From Janthinobacterium sp. PAMC25594 (GTDB taxonomy: Bacteria; Pseudomonadota; Gammaproteobacteria; Burkholderiales; Burkholderiaceae_D), in the NCBI RefSeq assembly GCF_019443505.1, contig NZ_CP080377.1:2666001-2730000 (forward strand): DNA of 64,000 bases, given 5' to 3'. The position numbers and the translations under genes are program-made. Under the pieces are notes generated by a model. It was not told where the DNA came from. It did not search any database and saw only the letters and a list, made by a program, of their open reading frames with translations. Positions 35,626 through 43,386 of this stretch are shown piece by piece. Positions within the stretch are counted from its first letter, which is position 1. Every line of letters begins with the position of its first letter.

Positions 35626-36264
35626 TTAGGTCAGATAATTTAAAGCAACACGCACCAGTTCATCTTCCAGTGCCGCGCCCGATAAAAAGGACAGCGAACC
35701 CGTCAAGGTGTGCTGGTTCAGGATGCCCAGCAGCACGGGCGGCACCACCATCATCGCTTGCGTGGGATTCGGGTGGCGGATGCTGGCCGACTTGCTGGCC
35801 AGCACGGCCACCGTGCGTTGCGAGATCAAATGATTGATCTGGTGCACCCTGTCGCGAAATTGCGCATCCTGCGACGCGCGCGTGATCAAGGCCCGCAAGA
35901 CGCCGCTGCGCCCGCCATTCACGGCCACGAACATGGCTACCATGGCGCGGATGAAGTCTTCCAGGCTGCGCCCTTCCCACTGGCGCAGCTCCGTCAGGGT
36001 CTCGACCTTTTCCACCATGTCGGAAAAAAAGCGCTGCAGCAGCAAACGGCTCAAGGTGTCCTTGTCGCCCAGCAAGCGGTAAAAGGTGCCCACGGATGTT
36101 TCCGCCAGCCTGGCCAGGTCGGCCACGCCGATTTCATCGAAACGGTTTTCCGCCAGCAACTGTTCGCCCACCAGCAGCAGGCGCTCGAACGCTTGCTTGC
36201 TGCGCGCCTGGGTGGGCTCCGGTGGAACGATCATCTGCGGGAAGGGCATCGGGAAGGAAGGCAT
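35626..36264 (-). CDS. TetR/AcrR-family transcriptional regulator
   Basis: 212 aa from ATG 36264 (MPSFPMPFPQM); longer versions of the frame overlap the MarR-GNAT gene and are rejected. The HTH lies at about residues 20-65 (RSKQAFERLLLVGEQLL, FDEIGVADLARLAETSVGTFYRLLGDKD). The C-terminal ligand domain ends FLSGAALEDELVRVAL. TetR proteins usually repress neighbouring genes until a small ligand binds. The downstream hydrolase gene follows after 116 bases, and matching palindromes sit before both genes, supporting auto-repression and hydrolase control. Confidence 0.85.
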   Translation of the reverse strand: MPSFPMPFPQMIVPPEPTQARSKQAFERLLLVGEQLLAENRFDEIGVADLARLAETSVGTFYRLLGDKDTLSRLLLQRFFSDMVEKVETLTELRQWEGRSLEDFIRAMVAMFVAVNGGRSGVLRALITRASQDAQFRDRVHQINHLISQRTVAVLASKSASIRHPNPTQAMMVVPPVLLGILNQHTLTGSLSFLSGAALEDELVRVALNYLT

Positions 36265-36286
36265 GCGGCGTCGGCGTCTCGAATAG

Positions 36287-36302
36287 TGGAACCTGAGTTC
36301 CG
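36287..36302. promoter_or_regulatory. Probable TetR operator, autoregulatory side
   Basis: TGGAAC CTGA GTTCCG; 5 of 6 arm positions pair perfectly with a G-T at the end. It lies 23 bases before the TetR start and matches the palindrome at 35585-35600 at 12 of 16 positions with symmetric changes. Confidence 0.55.
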
Positions 36303-36370
36303 TTATGGGTGCGCGTATTGTAACGCGGGAGACGGCCGATGGGGGGCGCCGCGTGGCGCCCTGGCGGGTG

Positions 36371-37327
36371 CTACCTGCCCTGCCACTCCATGTAGACGTC
36401 GGCGCGCTGGTAATGGGCGTCGCCGGCGGGCCGCGCCACGTGGGTAAAGCCGCTGCTTTCGTACAGGCGGATGGCGGGCGCCAGCTTGCTGTTCGACTCC
36501 AGGAACAGCAGCTGCGCGCCGCTGGCCTCGAAGGCGTCAAAGGCCCGCTCGATCAGGCGGCGCGCGATGCCCAAGCCCTGGCATTCCGGCGTGACGGCCA
36601 TCTTCGACAACTCGATGCTGGCCTCGCCGGCACGGATCAGCGCGCACGTGCCGACGATCTTGCCGTCCAGGCGCGCCAGAAAAATCTGTCCGCCAGCGTC
36701 GAGTATCGAGCGTTGCGGATCGGACAGCACCTTGTCGTCGAGCGCCTCGACATAGAAGTAGCGTTCCAGCCAGGCGATATTCAGGCGCTTGAAGTCGGCC
36801 GCGTACTGGACGTCGTACGCGATGATCTCCACGGCGGCCCGTTCGCGCTGGCGCCGGCAGGCGGCGATCATCTCGCCGAAACCCTGCGCCTGCAAGCGCG
36901 CCTCGGCCCGGTCCAGGCTCGCCATCAGCTGCGGCGTGCCGTGTTCGAACACCGTATCGACGGCCGCGCGCACGTCGTCCCACAAAGGCGCCATGCTGCG
37001 CAGCAAGGCTTGCCCGGCGTCGGACAGCGCCAGCAGGCGCCGCCGCTCATCCTTGGCGTCCGGCAGCTCCGTCACCACGCCGGCATCGAGCAGCTTGCGC
37101 CCCAGCTGCACCACCACCGGATGCGTCTGCCCGATCTGCGCGGCCAGGGCCGTGATCGCCGTGGGGCCGTTGTCGCGCAGCAGCAATAACAAGGGGAAAC
37201 AGCGCGACGTCAGTTCGACGCCGGCCGCCAGATAACTGGTATCGACACCGGCATACAGTTGATCGGAAAGACGGCGCAGGCGGCTGGCCAGCATCAGGGA
37301 GCCGTAGGTTTGCAGGTTGGAAGACAT
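36371..37327 (-). CDS. MarR-family regulator fused to a GNAT acetyltransferase
   Basis: 318 aa. Residues 1-145 are a MarR winged helix (SRCFPLLLLLRDNGPTAI, ALAAQIGQTHPVVVQLGRKL, DAKDERRRLLALSDAG). Residues 165-318 are a GNAT domain (LARLDGKIVGTCALI, ELSKMAVTPECQGLGIARRL acetyl-CoA loop, RLYESSGFTHV). Such fusions are a known bacterial family; the regulator part probably senses a ligand or oxidant and the GNAT part modifies a small molecule or protein. A near-perfect palindrome directly upstream (37338-37359) is the probable self-operator. Confidence 0.88.
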   Translation of the reverse strand: MSSNLQTYGSLMLASRLRRLSDQLYAGVDTSYLAAGVELTSRCFPLLLLLRDNGPTAITALAAQIGQTHPVVVQLGRKLLDAGVVTELPDAKDERRRLLALSDAGQALLRSMAPLWDDVRAAVDTVFEHGTPQLMASLDRAEARLQAQGFGEMIAACRRQRERAAVEIIAYDVQYAADFKRLNIAWLERYFYVEALDDKVLSDPQRSILDAGGQIFLARLDGKIVGTCALIRAGEASIELSKMAVTPECQGLGIARRLIERAFDAFEASGAQLLFLESNSKLAPAIRLYESSGFTHVARPAGDAHYQRADVYMEWQGR

Positions 37328-37337
37328 GTTGAATGAA

Positions 37338-37359
37338 TATATGTAAGTAGTTACGTATA
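37338..37359. promoter_or_regulatory. Probable MarR operator
   Basis: Arms TATATGTAA and TTACGTATA (8 of 9 pair) around GTAG, 11 bases before the MarR-GNAT start codon. Size, AT content and position are typical of MarR autoregulatory sites. Confidence 0.5.
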
Positions 37360-37400
37360 CCCTAACGTAAACCAGCTTTCCAGGTCAAGCACAGGCTTGC

Positions 37401-37829
37401 TTAGTCCTCATCATCGGCCAGCGCCGCCTGCAGACTGGCCTGAAACACGGTCTCGACCACCTCCCCCAGTCCAGGCCACACCTGTGTCAGCCAGCGCCTG
37501 CCATCCTCGCTCACCTCGACATACGGCGCGTCGCGCCTGGCGCAGTCCAGGCCGATCGCGATGACTTGCTCCGCCTCCTCCAGGCCGCCCGCGATCAAGG
37601 CATCGATGGGGAAAGCGATCAGCTCGGCGGTCAGATGCGGACGCAGCAGGCAGGCGGGCGCGATGATGGCGAACGACGCTTGCGCGTAACTCCAGCAGTT
37701 GGTGGGCCAGTGGGCGTTTTTCACGTTGTCCAGGAAGACAGCATCACTGAGCGTTTCCGGATGGGCTTGCGCCTGCGCATAAAAGGCGGCCAGGGCGACG
37801 AGTTGTGGCGGGGAAGTCCAGGTGGGCAT
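37401..37829 (-). CDS. Hypothetical protein
   Basis: 142 aa from ATG 37829 (MPTWTSPPQLVAL); ATG 37886 or TTG 37892 would add 19-21 residues and neither start has a good ribosome site. Acidic, no signal peptide. Contains LSDAVFLDNVKNAHWPTNCWSYAQAS written in part as FLDNVKNAHWPTNCW and ends LQAALADDED. No family recognised and no domain seen. It stands alone between the MarR-GNAT gene and a divergent small gene pair. Confidence 0.5.
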   Translation of the reverse strand: MPTWTSPPQLVALAAFYAQAQAHPETLSDAVFLDNVKNAHWPTNCWSYAQASFAIIAPACLLRPHLTAELIAFPIDALIAGGLEEAEQVIAIGLDCARRDAPYVEVSEDGRRWLTQVWPGLGEVVETVFQASLQAALADDED

Positions 37830-37959
37830 AGCGCATTGATCCAGGCAAAGCCGCACCGGGCTGGCGGCAAAGGCGGACTGTAGCATGTTCAATCAGCACG
37901 CTGAAACACCAATGGTCGGGGCATAATCAGGGTCGCCGCCACTCTCGCCAGGCACAGCC

Positions 37960-38073
37960 ATGCCAACCGCCTTTGAACTCTGGAAAACCGAATTACTAAT
38001 TGTGGGCAATATCATCCAGGATGGCGACAGCCTCACGCCACCCGACGAAGCCCAGCGGCGCTTCCAGCACTAA
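37960..38073 (+). CDS. Small ORF, possible truncated gene
   Basis: 37 codons, MPTAFELWKTELLIVGN to ARRFQH-like end QRRFQH, stop TAA 38071-38073. The codon usage is normal for the genome and it sits 56 bases before the next gene. Most likely the remains of a longer gene or a small protein; no ribosome site of note. Confidence 0.25.
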   Translation: MPTAFELWKTELLIVGNIIQDGDSLTPPDEAQRRFQH

Positions 38074-38129
38074 TATGTTTGCGTATGCTCGCCAGGCATA
38101 ATGACTTATATGTTTGAAGAAGGAAACCC

Positions 38130-38648
38130 ATGCTGTTATCACTCGACGACCCCATCTGGCCCACCCTGGAAGGCGGCTACCGCATGCCCTACGACGTGGC
38201 CGTAGCGCTCAAGGCCATGCAGGCGGGCGAAGACGTCTGGCATGAACTGTGGGAAGAGCTGCATCACCAGGGCGACGTGGGCATCGCCTCGTATGCGGCC
38301 GTGCCCCAGCTCGTCGCCATGCTGGGCGGCGCGCCATCACGCGAGGAAGATTTCTATGCGCTCATCGCCCTGATTGAAATCGAGCGCCACCGCAAGCACA
38401 ATCCGCCGCTGCCAGACTGGCTGGCCGACAGCTACCAGGCCGCCGGGGCGCAACTGCCCGCCATCGCCGCGCGCGACTTGCAGGGCCAGCTCGATCCCGT
38501 CATGCTGGAATCCGTGTTTGCCGTGCTGGCCCTTGCCAAGGGCAAGCTGCGGCTGGGCGCTGCCCTGCTGCACATGGATAGCTCGGAGGTGGACGAGTGG
38601 CTGGAAGAGCGTCTCGGCTGGTCCGAGGTCTACGGCGAAGGTGCATAA
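38130..38648 (+). CDS. Hypothetical protein
   Basis: 172-aa acidic cytoplasmic protein with a GAAGGA ribosome site before ATG 38130. Contains HELWEELHHQGDVGIASYAAVPQLV, here noted by its pieces ELWEELHHQGDVG and YAAVPQLVAML, reminiscent of helical HEAT-like immunity or SMI-type proteins, plus FYALIALIEIERHRK and a Trp-rich C-terminus (DEWLEERLGWSEVY). No family named with confidence. It ends 3 bases before the convergent SDR gene. Confidence 0.55.
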   Translation: MLLSLDDPIWPTLEGGYRMPYDVAVALKAMQAGEDVWHELWEELHHQGDVGIASYAAVPQLVAMLGGAPSREEDFYALIALIEIERHRKHNPPLPDWLADSYQAAGAQLPAIAARDLQGQLDPVMLESVFAVLALAKGKLRLGAALLHMDSSEVDEWLEERLGWSEVYGEGA

Positions 38649-38651
38649 CAG

Positions 38652-39368
38652 TCAGAAACGCTCGTCGCGCAGCGCCGGCAGCACCAGTTCGCGCACGAAC
38701 GAGGCATTCGACAGATTCAGCAGCATGCGCACGACGGCAACGACGTCATGCACGGGGATCAGCTCGCCTTCGCCCCGCGCGGCGGCGTCCGCCAGCGGCA
38801 CGGACAAGCCATCATAGGTATTCAGATAACCGAGCTGCAGCGCCGTCACGGCCAGTCCCTGCGCGCGGAAACCTTCACGCAAGGCATCGGCGATGCCGTT
38901 CAAGGCGAATTTCGAGGCGCTGAACGTCACTTCCGGGCGGCCGCTCTGGCGCAGGCCGGACGTGGACCCCGTGAGTATCAGCTGCGGTTTGCTGCTGGCC
39001 AGCAAGCGCGGCACCAGGCGCTTGAGCAGCAATATCGTCGCCGTGATGTTGGTATTGACCATGTCGACGATGGCCTCGTCCGCATCGCCGAGGAAAGCGT
39101 AGTCATCGCTGAAGGCCTTTTCTTCCCACACGCCCAGATTGTAGATCACCGCGTCCAGCACGGCGGGCGCTTCGCGGGCGATGCGTTCGACGGCCTCGGC
39201 GGGTGCGGCCAGGTCCGCCGCGATCCATTGCAGCTGCGTGCCCTGGCCGGCAGGCAAGTCGGCGGGTTGCTGGCGCGATACGCCGATGACGGCATGACCG
39301 TCAGCGAGCAAACCATCCACCAGCGCGCGTCCCAGGCCCCGACTGGCGCCCACGATCATGATGTGCAT
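38652..39368 (-). CDS. Short-chain dehydrogenase-like protein lacking the catalytic tyrosine
   Basis: 238 aa with a Rossmann start (IMIVGASRGLGRALVDGL) and the usual SDR order: DLAAPAEAVERI, NTNITATILLLKRL, ILTGSTSGLR. The active-site YxxxK is FSASK (Phe149, Lys153), so the proton-donor tyrosine is missing; the codon is TTC. It may bind NAD(P) without normal reductase activity, or use another residue. GGA-rich ribosome site upstream of ATG 39368. It is divergent from the MHS transporter and convergent with the small gene at 38130. Confidence 0.8.
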   Translation of the reverse strand: MHIMIVGASRGLGRALVDGLLADGHAVIGVSRQQPADLPAGQGTQLQWIAADLAAPAEAVERIAREAPAVLDAVIYNLGVWEEKAFSDDYAFLGDADEAIVDMVNTNITATILLLKRLVPRLLASSKPQLILTGSTSGLRQSGRPEVTFSASKFALNGIADALREGFRAQGLAVTALQLGYLNTYDGLSVPLADAAARGEGELIPVHDVVAVVRMLLNLSNASFVRELVLPALRDERF

Positions 39369-39439
39369 TGTGTGTCCTTTCCAATGAAGTCAACGCTGAT
39401 GATAGCGGCGTTGTATTAAGCGCAGCTGAGGCTACTCCC

Positions 39440-39479
39440 CATACGCGCCGCATTTACTCACGCGGCGGAAATGCGTATG
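39440..39479. promoter_or_regulatory. Inverted repeat between SDR and transporter genes
   Basis: Outer arms CATACGC / GCGTATG enclose inner arms GCCGC / GCGGC, giving a long stem in the 152-base divergent region, 41 bases before the transporter start. Candidate operator or leader hairpin; function unknown. Confidence 0.3.
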
Positions 39480-39520
39480 CTAGATCTGGCAATCTCCGAT
39501 AACACACAAGAACGAGACAC

Positions 39521-40825
39521 ATGCCTACTTCCAACACCGCCGCCATCAACGCCGCAAGCCGTCCCCTCACCAAACAAGACTATAAGACCCTGTCGCTGGC
39601 CGCCCTCGGCGGCGCGCTGGAATTCTACGATTTCATCATCTTCGTCTTCTTTGCCAACGCCATCGGCCAATTGTTCTTCCCGCCGGAAATGCCGGAATGG
39701 CTGCGCTTGCTGCAAACCTTCGGCATCTTCGCCGCCGGCTACGTGGTGCGTCCACTGGGCGGCATCGTCATGGCCCACTTCGGTGACTTGCTCGGCCGCA
39801 AGCGCATGTTCACCCTGTCCATCCTGATGATGGCCGTGCCGACCCTGCTGATCGGCCTGCTGCCCACCTACGCCAGCATCGGCCTGGCCGCCCCGCTGTT
39901 GCTGCTCTTAATGCGCGTTTTCCAGGGCGCGGCCGTGGGCGGCGAAGTGCCGGGCGCCTGGGTGTTTGTGTCCGAACACGTACCGAGCCGTTTCACGGGC
40001 TTTGCCTGCGGCGTGCTGACGGCCGGCCTGACGGTGGGCATTCTGCTCGGCTCGCTCGTCGCGACGGGCTTGAACACCGTCTACACGCCGGCGGAAATCA
40101 CCGATGGCGCCTGGCGCTATCCGTTCTTGCTGGGCGGCCTCTTCGGCTTTGGCGCCATGTATCTGCGCCGCTGGCTGCATGAAACCCCCGTCTTTGCGGA
40201 AATGCAGCAACGCAAGGCGCTGTCCACGGAAATGCCCTTGAAATCCGTGCTGCGCAGCCACCGCGGCGCCGTCGTCGTATCGATGTTGCTGACCTGGATG
40301 CTGTCGGCCGGCATCGTCGTCGTCATTTTGATGACGCCTGCCCTGCTGCAAAAGATCCACCACATCGCGCCGCGCACCACGCTGGTGGCCAATACCGTGG
40401 CCACCCTGTGCCTGGCCTTCGGCTGCATCATCGCCGGCATGCTGGCCGACCGCCTGGGCGGCAAGCGCGTGATCTTCGTCGGCTCCGTGCTGCTGGCCAT
40501 TTCCACGTATATTTTCTACACCACCATCGGCAGCCGCCCCGACCTGCTGCTGCCCCTGTACGCGATGACGGGCCTGTGCGTCGGCGTCGTCGGCGCCGTG
40601 CCCTACGTGCTGGTGCAAGCGTTTCCGGCGCAGGTGCGCTTCTCGGGACTGTCGTTTTCCTACAACTTGTCGTACGCGATTTTCGGCGGCCTGACGCCCG
40701 TGGTCGTGACCCTGATGCTGAAAAACAACGTGCTGGGCCCCGCCTATTATGTGATCGGCGTGTGCGTGGTGGGCATGCTGACGGCCCTGTTCATCAAGGA
40801 TCAGCGGCAGACCGTGGGACGATAA
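39521..40825 (+). CDS. MFS transporter, metabolite:H+ symporter (MHS) family
   Basis: 434-aa inner-membrane protein with about 12 hydrophobic segments. Seen: ALEFYDFIIFVFFANAIG at the first helix (the typical FYDF motif), AGYVVRPLGGIVMAHFGDLLGRKR (MFS loop 2-3 signature), RVFQGAAVGGEVPGAWVF, and ADRLGGKRVIF in the second half. MHS members carry osmolytes, dicarboxylates or aromatic acids with protons; the substrate cannot be told. It is followed by a strong terminator, so it is a single-gene unit. Confidence 0.85.
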   Translation: MPTSNTAAINAASRPLTKQDYKTLSLAALGGALEFYDFIIFVFFANAIGQLFFPPEMPEWLRLLQTFGIFAAGYVVRPLGGIVMAHFGDLLGRKRMFTLSILMMAVPTLLIGLLPTYASIGLAAPLLLLLMRVFQGAAVGGEVPGAWVFVSEHVPSRFTGFACGVLTAGLTVGILLGSLVATGLNTVYTPAEITDGAWRYPFLLGGLFGFGAMYLRRWLHETPVFAEMQQRKALSTEMPLKSVLRSHRGAVVVSMLLTWMLSAGIVVVILMTPALLQKIHHIAPRTTLVANTVATLCLAFGCIIAGMLADRLGGKRVIFVGSVLLAISTYIFYTTIGSRPDLLLPLYAMTGLCVGVVGAVPYVLVQAFPAQVRFSGLSFSYNLSYAIFGGLTPVVVTLMLKNNVLGPAYYVIGVCVVGMLTALFIKDQRQTVGR

Positions 40826-40846
40826 ACGCGCCGCCTGCGCCCCAAG

Positions 40847-40868
40847 CCGCCTTCGGGCGGTTTTTTTT
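40847..40868 (+). terminator. Rho-independent terminator of the MFS transporter gene
   Basis: CCGCC TTCG GGCGG tetraloop hairpin followed by eight T's, 22 bases past the stop codon. Confidence 0.9.
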
Positions 40869-40898
40869 CGCCCCGATTTGTCGCGCTGCACCAAATTC

Positions 40899-40992
40899 TG
40901 AAAAGGCGTTTCACATCGCGAAATTTCAAACAGCAGACTCAACCATTGATGCTCTCACTTTTTGAAAATTCATTTCACATCCTGAAAAATCA
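40899..40992. promoter_or_regulatory. Pair of 30-bp direct repeats upstream of aceA
   Basis: Copies at 40899-40928 and 40963-40992 share TGAAAA N4 TTTCACATC N2 GAAA N3 TCA in register, 64 bases start to start (about six helical turns). Each copy also contains TTTC ... GAAA dyad symmetry. Probably two binding sites for a regulator of acetate or fatty-acid metabolism acting on aceA. Confidence 0.55.
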
Positions 40993-41034
40993 TAATTAAG
41001 CCATTGAAAAACAAAGACTTAATTTAAGTTATAT

Positions 41035-41048
41035 GTCTTATATAAGAC
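41035..41048. promoter_or_regulatory. 14-bp palindrome near the aceA promoter
   Basis: GTCTTATATAAGAC is a perfect palindrome 114 bases before the aceA start, in the AT-rich stretch that should hold the promoter. The shape resembles operators of FCD-type GntR regulators; the regulator is not known. Confidence 0.5.
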
Positions 41049-41161
41049 TTGAACATTGGCGCGAATCGGCCTACTATTTAGTCATGCAGTTTGCTTCGAC
41101 AAGACGTTGTGGCGCACTCGGCGATTTTCTCAAACATAGCTTTTCTTTTTAGGAGATTCAC

Positions 41162-42742
41162 ATGTCCCAATATCAAGACGACATCAAAGCTGTTGCTGGT
41201 TTGAAAGACCAACAAGGCAGCGCCTGGAACGCCATCAATCCCGAGTCCGCCGCCCGCATGCGCGCCCAGAACAAGTTCAAGACCGGCCTGGACATCGCCC
41301 GCTACACGGCGAAGATCATGCGCAACGACATGGCTGCCTACGATGCGGACCCATCCAAGTACACCCAGTCGCTCGGTTGCTGGCACGGTTTCATCGGTCA
41401 ACAGAAGATGATCTCCATCAAGAAGCACTTCAACAGCACCGACCGCCGCTACCTCTACCTGTCCGGCTGGATGGTCGCCGCCCTGCGCTCCGAGTTCGGC
41501 CCGCTGCCAGACCAGTCGATGCATGAAAAGACCGCCGTCACCAGCCTGATCCGCGAGCTCTACACCTTCCTGCGCCAGGCCGATGCCCGCGAACTGGGCG
41601 GCCTGTTCCGCCAGCTGGACGCGGCCCAAGGTGCTGAGAAGCAAGCGATCCAGGCCAAGATCGACGGCCACATCACCCACGTCGTGCCCATCATCGCCGA
41701 CATCGACGCCGGTTTCGGCAATGCCGAAGCCACCTATTTGCTGGCAAAACAGTTCATCGAAGCGGGCGCCTGCTGCATCCAGATCGAAAACCAAGTATCC
41801 GACGAGAAACAATGCGGTCACCAGGACGGTAAAGTCACGGTGCCACATGAAGACTTCCTGGCCAAGATCCGCGCCATCCGCTACGCCTTCCTTGAGCTGG
41901 GCGTGGACGACGGCATCATCGTTGCCCGCACCGATTCGCTGGGCGCCGGCCTGACCAAGCAGATCGCCGTCACCAATGAACCAGGCGACCTGGGCGACCA
42001 ATACAACTCCTTCCTCGACTGCGAAGAAGTGTCGGCCGACGCGCTGGGCAATGGCGACGTCATCCTCAAGCGCGAAGGCAAGCTGCTGCGTCCAAAACGC
42101 CTGCCAAGCAACCTGTTCCAGTTCCGCGCCGGTTCCGGCGAAGAGCGTTGCGTGCTGGATTGCATCACCTCGCTGCAAAACGGCGCCGACCTGCTGTGGA
42201 TCGAAACGGAAAAACCGCATATCGCGCAAATTGGCGGCATGGTCAGCGAAATCCGCAAGGTCATCCCGAACGCCAAGCTGGTGTACAACAACAGCCCATC
42301 GTTCAACTGGACCCTGAACTTCCGCCAGCAGGTGTATGACATCATGAAGGCCGACGGCAAGGACGTGTCCGCCTACGAACGCGCCCAGCTGATGAGCGTG
42401 GAATACGACCAGACGGAATTGGCGATCACGGCCGACGAGAAAATCCGCACCTTCCAGGCCGACTCGGCCCGCGAAGCCGGCATCTTCCACCACCTGATCA
42501 CCCTGCCGACCTACCACACGGCCGCCTTGTCGACCGACAACCTGGCCAAGGAATACTTCGGCGACCAGGGCATGCTGGGCTACGTGGCCGGCGTGCAGCG
42601 CAAGGAAATCCGCCAGGGCATCGCCTGCGTGAAACATCAAAACATGTCCGGCTCGGACATCGGCGACGATCACAAGGATTACTTCAGCGGCGAAGCGGCA
42701 CTGAAGGCGGCTGGTAAAGACAACACCATGAACCAGTTCTAA
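41162..42742 (+). CDS. aceA: Isocitrate lyase
   Basis: 526-aa enzyme that splits isocitrate into glyoxylate and succinate, the first step of the glyoxylate shunt used for growth on acetate and fatty acids. The catalytic loop is DEKQCGHQDGKV with Cys218 (KQCGH where E. coli has KKCGH), and VVPIIADIDAGFGN binds the metal and substrate. The length is that of the longer ICL type of many Proteobacteria rather than the 434-aa E. coli form. AGGAG ribosome site (TTTTAGGAGATTCAC) before ATG 41162. Upstream are paired direct repeats and a palindrome; downstream is a strong terminator. acs and fumA are also in this window. Confidence 0.95.
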   Translation: MSQYQDDIKAVAGLKDQQGSAWNAINPESAARMRAQNKFKTGLDIARYTAKIMRNDMAAYDADPSKYTQSLGCWHGFIGQQKMISIKKHFNSTDRRYLYLSGWMVAALRSEFGPLPDQSMHEKTAVTSLIRELYTFLRQADARELGGLFRQLDAAQGAEKQAIQAKIDGHITHVVPIIADIDAGFGNAEATYLLAKQFIEAGACCIQIENQVSDEKQCGHQDGKVTVPHEDFLAKIRAIRYAFLELGVDDGIIVARTDSLGAGLTKQIAVTNEPGDLGDQYNSFLDCEEVSADALGNGDVILKREGKLLRPKRLPSNLFQFRAGSGEERCVLDCITSLQNGADLLWIETEKPHIAQIGGMVSEIRKVIPNAKLVYNNSPSFNWTLNFRQQVYDIMKADGKDVSAYERAQLMSVEYDQTELAITADEKIRTFQADSAREAGIFHHLITLPTYHTAALSTDNLAKEYFGDQGMLGYVAGVQRKEIRQGIACVKHQNMSGSDIGDDHKDYFSGEAALKAAGKDNTMNQF

Positions 42743-42765
42743 GTTTTTGGCTTGACTGTAGAGTG

Positions 42766-42792
42766 AAAAACCCGCTTCGGCGGGTTTTTTTT
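42766..42792 (+). terminator. Rho-independent terminator of aceA
   Basis: AAAACCCGC TTCG GCGGGTTTT hairpin running into a T run, 24 bases past the aceA stop. The A/T arms make it usable from both strands. Confidence 0.9.
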
Positions 42793-42923
42793 GCGTCTGC
42801 GCTCGGGCAGGCGACAATTTCGTAGGTCGGCTTAGCGAACGCGTAAGCCGACATGCACAGGCGCAGTCGCATCGGGCTTTGCGGCCTGCGGTCCCCCCAG
42901 CAATAGCGCCGATACCAACTCAC

Positions 42924-43376
42924 TTACCGGCAATCGATATCGATCTCGTTCTGCCCGGCCTTGCGGCCTTTTCTGTAGGTGAATTGGCACAGGCTGACGC
43001 TGTCGTCCATTCTCCTCGACAGCGTGACTTCCCCATGCACGCCGTAGCTGCATTGCAACCACTTGCCGTCTGGATAGCGGCCTTCCAGACGGTAGCTGAG
43101 CGTCGTTTGCCCTTTGTTCTTGCGCTCCCCGCTCGGCACCAGCTGCCCCCTGCGCTGCGGTGCGCCGTCGATCGGCGCCGCGGCGCTCAGGTAGAGTGGG
43201 CTGCCGATATACGGCGTCCAGCCAGCCGGCACGGCATTCAGGCTGATCGATGCCGCAGGCACGCTGTCCGGGCAAGCATGGGCGGCGGGGGCGGGGGCGG
43301 GGGCGGGCATGGCAGCCTGCGCGAACACGGGGAATAGGCAGCAGGCGGCGCCGGCCAGCAAACGTTGATGTTGCAT
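42924..43376 (-). CDS. STY0301-family exported protein, probable immunity partner
   Basis: 150 aa from ATG 43376, which has a GGGAG ribosome site. Signal peptide MQHQRLLAGAACCLFPVFAQA, then a Pro/Ala linker and the STY0301-type domain: CPDSVPAASISL, VPAGWTPYIGSPLYLS, KWLQCSYGV, LSRRMDDSVSLCQFTYR. Periplasmic, with cysteine pairs. It starts 10 bases after the BPSL0067-family gene on the same strand. The pairing of a cell-wall-type hydrolase with an exported small protein is that of an effector and its periplasmic immunity protein. Family assignment by sequence likeness; role inferred. Confidence 0.7.
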   Translation of the reverse strand: MQHQRLLAGAACCLFPVFAQAAMPAPAPAPAAHACPDSVPAASISLNAVPAGWTPYIGSPLYLSAAAPIDGAPQRRGQLVPSGERKNKGQTTLSYRLEGRYPDGKWLQCSYGVHGEVTLSRRMDDSVSLCQFTYRKGRKAGQNEIDIDCR

Positions 43377-43386
43377 CGATGCTCCC

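Noticed and set aside
36344..36361. GGGCGCC / GGCGCCC hairpin after the MarR-GNAT gene as a terminator
   Set aside because: No T run on the minus strand; GC-rich 7-bp hairpins are common by chance in this genome.
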